A stretch of DNA of 64,000 nucleotides from Phlebotomus papatasi. Its lineage: Eukaryota > Arthropoda > Insecta > Diptera > Psychodidae. The notes under the pieces were generated by a model. That model did no database searches. It was not told the DNA's origin and saw nothing but the letters and a program-made list of their open reading frames with translations. Of this stretch, positions 26,901 through 38,900 are shown in pieces (within the stretch, counting starts at the first letter, position 1; every line of letters begins with the position of its first letter). Location: NCBI RefSeq assembly GCF_024763615.1, contig NC_077223.1, positions 72,788,627-72,852,626 of the forward strand. The letters run 5' to 3'. The position numbers and the translations under genes were made by a program.

Positions 26901-29900
26901 TCTGTGAGATTATATTGTCAAACTTAATTTATTTTCACAAGAACTTATTCGTTAATTTCCAGTGAGGTGTCATTTTAAATTTAAAAAAAAAACACTTTTT
27001 AAATCTTGATCAAGAGCTGCTTTAAATGGTCAATATTGAAACCAAAACCTCTTCACTGGCCATTAAAAATGTCCTTGTTAAAATCATTTTCGTTGAGCAC
27101 AATTTTAATCTTGTAGAATTATTATATCCATAAAATTGCTTTTCGTTGGTTTCTTCTTCTTTGAAAAATTATTAAATATAATTATTATCATAAATGGGGA
27201 AGAGTGTAAAAGAATTATTACCAAGACACCTTCCTATGGGATTTTATTACTGGAAATTTTTTTTATGGTGTGATTTTTTTTTTAAAGATGCTACCCAAAA
27301 ATTACAAAAAAACACAAAAATATATTTTCAAAAGTTTGCATAAACAGAATTTCTGTTTGCAGAAACATTACTCAAAAATATTTTTTCGTGAAAAGATAAT
27401 TCCTGAAATAATTAAGATTGTGGCATTCGTGGCATTATATTTCCAAGAAATTGCATGTTAGAGCCGAAAAAAAATAACCATGGAATTGTTTCTGTACAAC
27501 AAATATTCGTTAAAATAAATTTCTTTTTAAAAATCATATCCCCAAAAAAAAACTTGTACATGAACAGTAATTTACTAATAGAATGAGGAAAAAAATCACA
27601 ACTAGAAAGCTATTAACATAATAAATATGTACAAAATTTCTTTCGATGCATCACCCCTTTGACGAAGACTCCGTATTTGCGAATGTCAAATGAATGTGGT
27701 AGAAATGAGGGGTGGAAAAATGGAAAAATAATAAAGAAGCCACCCCAAAATGGGCTACATGAGAAGACATAAAAGAAAATGTTCTCGAATAATTACCCAA
27801 TCCACTGATGCTGAATTTCGATTCATTCACCATCGTCGAATTTGTGCGTCTCCATCGCACAACATAGACACCGAGTACTTCACTTCCTGCCTCATTTGCC
27901 ACATCTTTGTCTTGAACCTTCGTCTCCACACTCTTCCCGTAGATGGATTTAATGGCTGTCGCGGTGACTTGGCCAGGATTTTCTTTTATAGCTGGAATTG
28001 CACTCTTAAATTTCTCACTTGCTTTGACTGAATTCGTCCTGCGAGCAAAGTAAAAAAAAAAAGGAATATTCCACAAAATTGCCTCAATTAGACAGAGGGA
28101 AGTTGCCAAAAGGATTTTCATGAAATGAGGGAAAAGAATAAAGTCTCCCCCTCCAAGCGGAGGAGATGAAAAGGTGAACACGTCCGGTTCGGATGAAAAA
28201 TCCAACTTACACTGTGGGCTGATTTATGTTCATGTACCGCATTAGTATCGCCAAGTCATCTCTTTTGTTCTGCACCGAAATTATCTTGGAATCCTCGAGA
28301 CGAGCACCACATTTCAGTGATTTACCACTAATTTTGGGGTATTTAACCGAATCCCTGATTTTAATATTGTCCGCCTGGGAAAAAGAAATTAACCATTTTT
28401 CATTTCTCAAACCATACAGAAAAAAAACTCCAGTGGAATTTTATAGGAAAGTCATTCTAAAAAGAATAATTAAAAAGAATAAGCCATAAGAAGACAATTT
28501 TGGTTATCCTTATTGCAAAGTAATTTTTGTTACTGAGGGTTAAATATTAGGTGAGATTCTTAAGAATCTCACTTACTATTCTATAATAAGTTTTCTTAAT
28601 AAGTTTAACTTTTGGGAAAAAAAGATTTAGCACATTTAGGTTTAGTTCATTTAAAGTTTGATAGCTGCATTATTTTGTCCATGACAGAAAACACTTAAAA
28701 TTGTTTTATTTTTGCGCAAAAAAGTCATAGACACAATGAAGTATTCAGTAGACTCTCTCTCAAATGGGCATTTAGGGCAAAATGTCATCCGGTTTATCGA
28801 TAGATTTGGGCGTCAAAACCTTTGTAAATTCCACAAAAAGCGCTCAATTATAAAGGATCACGATAAAATAGGAAGAACTACAGCGAATTTGAGCGAATTA
28901 GCTTCATAATTAAACGTGAAAATTGCCAACAAAATTTTTCGCCCGATTGAAAAAGAGCCGATTGAGCGAGGGTCTACTGTAATTGATTTTTTTTTTCAAA
29001 CGCAAAGGGGTGGCGAAGCGTCCGAGGCTTTGCGAGCTGCTCGAACTTCCGAGAAGGAGCTCTGCCTTATATTCCTTTTCGCAAATTTTTCTAATGCATA
29101 TAAAATTATTTTTGAATTAAATTTGTCTATAAATCACCACAAAACCATCTTGAAGTTAAAAATTGTTCAAGAAGAAGGTTTCAAAAAGTCATTAACCTTT
29201 TAATTAATAAATTGACCAAATCGGGTGGAAATTATGCTTTTGAACTTGGCGATTCAAGTTGGCGATTTTTCCGGTGATAGGGTGTCTAAGGACGAAATGT
29301 TCAGCTGGACTACCTCCAAAACATTTCCAAAAATGAACAAAATCGTCAGGGCCAATTTTTTGCAAAATTAGAAAAACCTCATTTTTGCCTATTTTTGGGG
29401 GATAGGGAACGCATGAAGAGGGAGGGGGGAAAACTAAAGAGGTTGGGTACGAGATAATGTCATTTGAGGAGGGGTCATCGAAGACCGAAAGTTGATATCT
29501 CTTACCGTTTAAATTTTATATGGGTCAAAAGACTGAAAAAGTGCGAAAAACAGTATTTTCAAAATAAATCTATTACCATTACTTTCCCGATCCATAACCG
29601 ATTATGACCGATGCAGTCGGATTCAGAATTAAAAGACCTTTCAAAAAAGTCCAAATTTGTCCAAATCCGTTGAAAATTAGGCCCTCCAGAGTAGTTGAAT
29701 TTTGACCTTGAATAATTCAAAATGTGATTTTTCCGGTGATACGTGTCTAAGAATGAAATGTTCAGCTGGATTGCCTCCAAAACATATCCAAGAATGAAGG
29801 AAATCGCCAGGGCCAATTTTTTGCAAAGTCGAAAAAACATGTTTTTGGAGGGGATGAAAGGGGTGGGGGGTAATGCCCAACGCACAATCACTTTTGTTTT

Positions 29901-32900
29901 GTAAACATGTTTTTGAGATTTCAGTGAGAGTGAATGAAATCTAGATCTAGTCATCTCGCTCTCTCTCATAGAAAATTTTGTAAACATGTTTACAAACATA
30001 AGTTATTGTGCGTTGGGCATAATTAAAGTAAGTTAGTTCGATAGAGAATGTTGACTTGTGGGGGGGTCACCGAAGACCAGAAGTCAATATCTCATACCGT
30101 TTGGCAGCCAGGATGGAGAGAATTGAACAAAAAACACGATTGTTAAAACTGCTCTCTCTTGGAGTTAGAGCAGTTAAAAAATGTTAATAGATAAACTACA
30201 GATTTCGCGTTAATATAGCAAGAAATCAGTAGGATGGAGTCATCACTTATGGATGTTGTACACTTTATACTCATACGTTATAACAGTGTGCAAAAATGTT
30301 GAATTTTTACCTAAAAAAGATTTCGAAAAATAATAAAATTAGTAGTTTATTTAGTTTTCGAAATTCGTTTTAGATTAGAACTTAAGATTTTTGCAAGCTT
30401 TCTATAAGCGAATAGTGTCCATGAGCGATGACTCCACCCTAAATGTTAATTTTTATTTTAAAATAAAATATTCCCTATTCTAAAATCAAACTTTTAAAAA
30501 TTCTTTATCAATTTCTAAATGGAAAATATGTTCATTTGTTGTCAGTATAGTATGCCATTTTAGAGGTCAATTCAGAGATTCAGCTGATTTGTTTGGCTGA
30601 TTAAATAAACAAATGTGCGTCGCTATTCACAGGTTATGAGCTTTCTCCAAAAAGCTCCGAATGGGTATTGACTATCTCAAATCAGTGTGGAGAGTTTACA
30701 GTTTAGCGGGAATTCAAAATTCCTCAGAGAGAGGTCTGTCATTTCCGTAAAATTTATGAAATAATGAACTAAAATTTCGCAATTTTATATCATTATAATA
30801 ATCAATTCCTTTATCATTCGATATTTTATGATTGATACAGAATATGTAGTGTGAAAATCCTCATTTATCTCCATCGCAAACCTTTAATATACAAGGTCTC
30901 TGAAAGTTAAATATTGTATCACCCCTCACTTTGTCAACAATTACTAAATAATAAATTAAGCAATTCACATCGATGTTAGAGCAAGGTAAGAACAAGTCTT
31001 GGATAGAGAGGAGACTTCCGGAAGATGAATTTCTCTCCCGAAAACTCTTTGTTCGTGTTCTTATAATCGTCTTCGAAAATGTTACAAGAAACCCATACAG
31101 GTTTTCATATTCTTCAAGTTGGAAAAATATCCGAGACCTGCGAGCTAGAAAGCAAAAACTTCTGAATGGAATAAATTCAACATACATCCTAGATCCTGGA
31201 AGAAAAGTTTTCATGATTTGGAATACGGAAGGCCAAAACACGAATAATGATTTTTCTCAGTATTCGAAAAAAATAATATCGAGCTCTTCACAGATATTTT
31301 CTAATCACAGTTTCGGTAGTCCTTTGCAGATTGCCACAAAATATTGTTTTAAGAATTAAAAAAAATGACAGAAAAGTAAAAACAATAAAAAATACAAGCA
31401 TTTATTTAGATAATATTTCAAGAAAATCACTTGAAAAATATGATACGGGGGATACGGGTCACTATTAATACATTTTCATAAATGTCAAATTAACTTAAAT
31501 CAGTTTATCGGCCACCGCGAGAGGTGGTCCAGAATAAATCAGCGGCTAATCAGTATTTTCCTGATTAGACTAAATGTGTCTGAATACGAAAACAGCTTAC
31601 GAGCTTTTTGGAGACTTTTTGGAGACTTTTTTAATAAGCTAAATCAGTAATCAGTAATCAGCTGGGATGTCTGAATTGGAATTAGGATAAGGGCAGAATC
31701 ACATTGACAGTAAAATGCTCACCGTCACCGTCAAAGTCCTCACCGTATTTCGTTGATTTACGCATTTTCATTGTAATTTTTATGCAAATTCTCAATTACC
31801 GTGTTACATTATCTCATACTCGGTGGCACTAAGTGAAAATAATATAAGAAAATTGAAGAAATAAAGCGAAAATGCGATAAACGGTGAGCAAAAAAAAACT
31901 GTACGAAAAACTGTAGCAAAAAAATCCTACAGTTTTTTTGCTCACCGTTTATCGCATTTTCGCTTTATTTATTCACTTTTCTTATACTATTTTCACCTAG
32001 TGCCACCGAGTATGAGACAAGGTAATATCGTAATGGAAAATTTGCTTAAGAATTGCAGTGAAAATGCGTAAATCAACGAAATACGGTGAGAGCTTTGACG
32101 GTGACGGTGAGCATTTTACTGTCAATGTGATTCTGCCCTAAATGTATAAATCAGTAATCAGCTGAATCTCTGAATTGACCCCCATATTTAATTTCCTATT
32201 GCTCATTTCGTCAGTTAAATCAGCATTTGTCGTAACTTCCTTTTGACAACTTTTCAGGAGACGAAATTTTCAGTTCAGCTTTATTTTTCTTAAAAATGAG
32301 CCCCGAATTCAATACTTTTGAGTCAGAATAATAAAAGTGGCACTAATAAACTGTAAGTCAACTTGAGAAAATCTTTATAAAATGATTTAAAAGCTGAGAT
32401 ATTGAGATATTATGTTCGATGAAACACAATGAGATTTTATCGTAACTTCCATCGTTTATAAAGCCGTAACTTCCAATGTATGGAGGTCTTGGAAGTTACG
32501 ACAATTTCCTAAAACGCATTATATCAATTTGAATTATTCTAGTGATAATAAGCGCCTTTATTTGACTAAATTGTCAATTAAAAGAAGAAGGAAGAATCTT
32601 CGTGAAGAAAAACCATGAAACATGTTCAAAAATGTTTCATGTTTCACGCAACTTAATTTGAGAATTAGAAAATCTTATTTTAAGAGACTTTCATATAAAA
32701 TTCCAAAAAAGGGAAAAAAAACTAATCATTGAAGAACTCACCGTGAGAAGAGTTGCATCCAGAATGTCAATGTCACACGTTGCTTTCACTTCCATCTGAA
32801 TCCTCAGAATAAAGTCCTCATTTTGATAAGCCTTGAAGAGAACTTTCCTATTGAGCGTGTAGAAAGTAGCCGTGAGGTGAATTTCATCCTGACATGGAAT

Positions 32901-35900
32901 CATTATTGTATCCTCTTTGGTCTTTTTCACACAATTTTCCCCATATTCAATTTTAATATTGTTATTCGTTGTACTCTCTATGCCCTTCTCCACTGTCTTC
33001 TGATGTGTTGGGGATTCTGTGTCAAAGGGCACAAATCTCTCACCAGAAAAATTGCCTGGCTCCTTTGACACTCCCACCAAAGGAGTTATTTGGTACCAAG
33101 TCTTCTGGTTCAATTCGATATTTCCCCTCATGAGACTGATCACGTAGTAAACGATTGACGTAGAAGATTGCAGAGCTTTTGCCCCAACGTCTATTTGAAT
33201 TGTCGAATAGAGCGTCTTGCGAGGCTCCTGAATGTCTGTAGTGAGAAAAACTGTCCCAAAAGGGATCAGGTGAGCAAAGAAATGAAGTTTACGGAGTCAT
33301 CAAAAGTACCTTTATTCCTTAATTGCGTTGGAACAGTCACAGAAATTCCAACGTTTTCGAGGCAGGAGTCAACATTGTTCAAGAGATTGATGACCACGCG
33401 GTAGAATTCATTCATTAACATCGGTTCATTGCTTAAATTCACTTGAGCAGCCATTTGATATCTGCAAATTCAAATTTTATTCTCAAAAATTTGTATACTG
33501 AAGAATATATAGCAATACTAAAATTTACAAGGACTCCAAAAATTTCATATTTTGTTTGGAGTTAGTGTTAGACAACGTAGGAAAAGTAAGCTGCACCCAC
33601 AAATAATTTTAAGCCACGCCCTCTGCAAATTTCGAGCTTATTTTATTTATTTTCAAAATTTTCAATTTATTGCCATAACAATCAGAAGCTGTTTTGTGAA
33701 CTAAGTAGTTTTCAAGGCAGAGAAAAGTCACTGTCCCCATATATTATATTTAAAAAAAAAATTATATAATATACATTAAACTAAAAATTATTCAAAAATA
33801 CTGAAGTTTAAGTCACAGGAACATTTTCGTCCAAGGGAAACGCCTTTACTGGCTTTTAAAAAATCTCTTCCTGAATTTAAGAGATTTTCAAACAGTCCAA
33901 ATCGTTCAATTTGGATTCAAAATGAATTTTACATTTTAAAATCGGTTTAAGACGGACCTTGGAAAAGTTTTCGATCAACTTTTCGTAAAGAAACCTACAA
34001 TTTCGTTTTGAAAGAGCTTTTATGGAGATTTTTTTATTTTATACATTTTATTTTAAAGCTTTCAACCTTTGCCATTTTTACTGCTCAAACTCCACGGAGA
34101 AAGCAGTATATTATTATAATCCCTCGATTTTTTCGCCTCCCAAAATTTCCACCTTCCACCTCCCGGAGACCACTTTTCCAACAAATATTCACGTTTCAGA
34201 CGATTTCTGAGAAATGTCGTCACGCTGTTTGTCCGTCTGTCCGTCCGGCTGTCGCCAGCTCTAGAGGCCAAACGGTAAGAGATAGCGACTTGGGACCTTC
34301 GGGGGACCCCCCATAAGTCGACCCAAGCATCGTTAACATGCCCCTCATTTCCGCCGACCAATCCCCTACCCCTCCAAAACCATGTTTTTTTGGATTGCTC
34401 GAAAGCGCGTCGTGAGATTTTTTCATTTTAGGGTATGTTTTAGAGGTTATCCAGGCGGACATTTCGTCCTTAGATGACAATACTATTGGATTATTCCTAG
34501 TAACGGTTTTCAAGGTCAAAGGTTAAAAAGACACTAGAGAGCGCATTCATCGAGCGAATGGAGTAATATTTGGGCTCGTTAGAAAAGTCTTGGAATTTCC
34601 TATAAAACTGAATCAGTTCCAATCGGTTTTGAATCGGTAATGAAGCAGTTCAGAACCGATAAATAATTTTCATACGAAATTCAATAAAATTGCTATTGAT
34701 GTGTATTTTGGGAAATACTTTCATCAAGTAAAGGGATTTCATTAAAAAATCCATGAATTCCATTTTCAAACTCATATGATATGACGAAAAAAGCTCGAAT
34801 GGCATTGTCTGGTTTCGAACTCACGCGTGACAATGCCACGAAAATTGCAGAATTCCCTTACTAGTCGTAGTCTTATTTTTATTGTCTTGTCTGGCCTCAA
34901 AAACCAAACGCTTTTCTTAGAAAAATTTCAGTTTTTTGTACTAGGCAATATTAAGTTTGTATCCAATAATATGATAATCTTAGTAAGCCTCATTCTTTTA
35001 TTGAGCTAGATTCTAGGTTATATCCATAACCTCAAAATTCTATACATATTTTGCCTAGCAATCTTTTAATTTAGAAAATAGAACAATTTTTGGTTACCAC
35101 AATGGTCTACGACAGAAAAATGATCCAAAACATTTTTAAATTACAAATTTAATAAATTCTAACCTAGAAATACTACAGATCCTGTGGGTCGATTCTACTA
35201 GGCTAATGAGAATTGTCACATGAGAACTTGTATTGAGAATAAAACCAAAATATTTCTAACGTCTGATTTAGTTGGGCAGACTAATGGTAGATGAATTGTG
35301 TAGCTCCTAATTAATGATCCACTTTGAATTGTTCAAAGTGACTTTAGAGAGACATTTTGGCTCGCGACTTTCTCTCTAAATTTATTAGTGTGAAAATTTT
35401 TACTAATGTCCGCCCATGGTCATTAAAATTGTTACTGAAGTGTTTATAAAATATTTAAATAAAAAATATTATGTCATATAATTTTGTAATTAAACAAATT
35501 GCATGAAATTTTCCTGTAATGAAATGACTGTCTTTTTAGGTTAGAGCACATATAACCTCAAATTCTAGAATAACCTCTTTAATCAAATCGTTTAGTAGAA
35601 TTTCTAAATTCTACATGTAAGTTGCTGTCTCCCATTTTTTGCACAGAATATGCATTTTAAGGTTTAACCGATTTCATTTATTTTATGGAGATATTGAAAA
35701 GAAATAAAATATTACTAATTTTATCTGAATTATACTTGAAGTATAATGCTTCGTGAGAGTTAAAAAAGAAACCCAAAAAGTTAAAAAATCAATTCAAACT
35801 CAAAAATACAGCATCAAGAAATATTTAAAAAAAAAATCAAATAAACAATTTTACTCACGTTGGAACGATGTAGCAACTTTGATTGATGCTCTTGGAAGTC

Positions 35901-38900
35901 TGCGTGCTGGGTGTTTTAGTCTTGAAAGTCTGATGCTGATTGAGAGTCGTTGACTTGAGGAGAACGGCAAATTTCTTATCCGTTCCAATCTGAAATTCTA
36001 CCCTTCCAATTGAGAGTTTATCATTTTCTGTAAATTGTCGAGAATCTGCCGAGAAAATTGCTTTGTAGGAAGATTCTGGTAAAATCATCAATTCCGCGTC
36101 TTTTAGCTCATTCCCAGCCTCATTGGAAGTCAATGTGAATTGATAGACTTTCTTAGCTTTGAGCTTAACACTCAACTTTGGGCTATTTAGCACCACAGAA
36201 ATCCCTCGAATCTTCAGTGGCACTTCCGTCAGGGATTTTATCTTCAGTTCAATGGTTATCTCTTCATCGAAAACTGCCTGATTCTCCGTGAATGAAACAT
36301 CACAGGCGAAAATTTCGCTGATTTTATCCAAATCAACTATGACTGGTTCAGTGAAATTCTCAAGAGCATGTTCCCAGGCTTTTTGAACATCCGGTCCACT
36401 ACCAGGTTGATTAGCTGTTGGAGCAACACCCTGAAAAACCCTCCACAAATTCTCAAGGATTGTAATCCTTTCAGATTTCGAGGAGAGAATTCTCGGAGAC
36501 ATCGCTTCAATGCTGCAAGAAACATAGTCTGGAACGGAAGCCGACAGATAGGCCGATTGGAACGTCTTCATGAGAACTTCGGTAAAAATCTTGTACCATT
36601 TGTCCGTCCTATAATCACTCAGCATCAGAGAGAACAACCTAAATTCGCGCGAAAATTCCAAAAATCAATTTTCTTAAAAAAAAAAGACCTCAAAATTATT
36701 AACTTACGTTAGAGCTTTTGCATGATCGCCACTCTTCAAATATTCCTCAGCCATATTCACAGCAAGTTTCTTGCGGAATCTCAAACACTTGTAAACCTTG
36801 TACTGAGCCATCGCCTGACCCAGATACGATATAATCGCTCCGGAATGATTGAAATCTTTCTCATTGGCATAGAGAATATTTAGAATGTTCTGTTCATTGA
36901 CCATTTCACCAGTTTTACTCCCACGGACTCCAAAGAAGTCACTGTAGAGAATATTTCCACTGCCTTTTTCCACTGGCTGAACGGCAGTCCACTCTGCAGG
37001 AAAATGCACATTATATTTTGACTAGATTATGACTATATTATGACTGCATTATGACTGCATTATGACTATATTATGACCATATAATGACCACATTGTGAGA
37101 CCTAATGACTACATAATGACGACATTATGACGACCTAATGATAACATTATGACCACATAATAACCACATAACGACAACATAATGAATACATAATGACAAA
37201 ATAATGAATACGTAATGAATACATAATAATCATTACGTAGGGGGGAAGTGGGGCTACTTTGAGCTGTTGGGCTACATTAATATACGATATTTCACCTATT
37301 TCTAAATTAACCCTTTAACGACGAGACACTTTTTACGGACCAAAAATCAATAATAAAAATTAAACCGATAAACAAAATTTGTGAAACGTTTTACATTTAA
37401 CTTTGGAAAGTTCAACAGAGTCTGATTCGGTGCATTTTTTACCTCCTCATGCGATAGGGACAAAAATACCCCGAAACTTTAAGTAATTTTTCTGACAATA
37501 ACAATGAATAATAATTTTCAGTCTAATGAAAAATATTACGGATGACTAATGTTAGTTTTCATTCCCAAAATAGTTTTGCTTAGAAAAAATTGGAAGTATA
37601 AAAAATAATTAAAATCATTTTTCAATATGTGAATTTAAAAATTCACCATTTTTAAGCTTAAATATTTAGTATAGGGTGGATTAAGTACTTTTGGTCATTT
37701 TAAGGTTTCATGTGCTTGTAATTTTTATAATCTTTATTTAAATAAAATGAAATTTTGTACAAAGATACCTTAAAGCCGTTTCTTCTTATAATTCATGAGA
37801 ATTCCCAAAATTTTTTGGATATTTTAGTGAAAAATGCATTTTATGCAAGTAAGGACTTTTGCCCACTTGTTTCCAATAGAATTTTAATAAAATAATTTAA
37901 AAAAATAGAAGAAATAGCTCTCGAAAACTTTCACAAATACACAATATTCTTATTTAACACCAAATTTATGTGATTATTAGAGTATTTTAAACGACTTTTT
38001 GCACATTTTCTATTTAATGTAAAAATCAGTCAAATAAAGTCACGATTGTTTTTACTGAAATCCGCGAGGTGCGCCACGTGTAAAATGTATGGGAAAATAA
38101 ATGGCCAAAAGTACTTACACAGACGAAAAAAGTAAGCTCTTTTAGCCACATTCGATTTTCATTTAATTTGTTAGAAAATCTTATTAAGGATGATACCACA
38201 ATAAAATTTAGTTAATTAAGAAATGGACTTTCATTGAATAACATCAAATATTTTCATCAAAAATATGAAATAATGCAAAACAATTTCTCTTAACATTAAC
38301 AAGTTTCTTAAGAATCCCATGTTTTTTTTAGTGATTGTTTATCTTGTCGAGAATTTCTTTCAATAACTTAGAATTAATCAGGCCGATACAAAATCAAATA
38401 TGGTTTTCTGATTCGTTAGATTAGAGGTCACGAAATAAGACCCATTTTCCTGTTCTAAATAAACTCATAATTGCCTTACAATGTGATTTTACTTTAGGTG
38501 GCCAGAAGAGCTTACATGGCCAAAAGGGCTGACTGTACCCTATAGCAAATAACTGGAGTCTGACAAAAAATATCCTAGATTTGTTCAACCTTCTGCTTTG
38601 CAATTACATAATTAAGGAAAAAATAACTTAAGGTAGTCAGGAAAAATTATTTTCTTTATGGGAGACCGGTGTTCCAATCGTCCTTAAAGGGTTAAGCTTG
38701 TCCTTACAATTATTTTATTTAGATCCACAATTGCTTTGTCTATCCAAATTACACCATGTTAAAACACAGTTTCTTTTAGGAACTGCGAAAAAATCGTATA
38801 GCAATGTAGCCCCACCTCGCCCTAATGACAACATAACGAATACCCAAGTAGCACGTCGTGGCATAACTCTAATTTGAATATCCTAAAGACCGCGACCACA

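Larger units (their letters stand above)
37240..38822. mobile_element. GGGG..GTGGGGCTAC element, outer layer of a triple nest
   Basis: Ends GGGGGGAAGTGGGGCTAC...GTAGCCCCACCTCGCCC with TA flanks. Its own sequence (37240-37306 and 38696-38822) matches the 219 bp copy at 21201; everything between is later insertions. It lies in TRAPPC11 intron 4. Confidence 0.8.

Noticed and set aside
28916..29203. 95-codon frame beside a pogo-like MITE
   Set aside because: It starts inside the MITE right end and has no motif; chance frame.
30973..31359. 128-codon plus-strand frame with a 126-codon minus frame over the same bases
   Set aside because: Both strands open at once in a repeat-rich intron and no recognisable motif; more likely chance than a nested gene.
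37018..37237. Short regularly spaced repeats considered as a CRISPR array
   Set aside because: Units are contiguous 11-12 bp repeats without unique spacers, in a eukaryotic intron.
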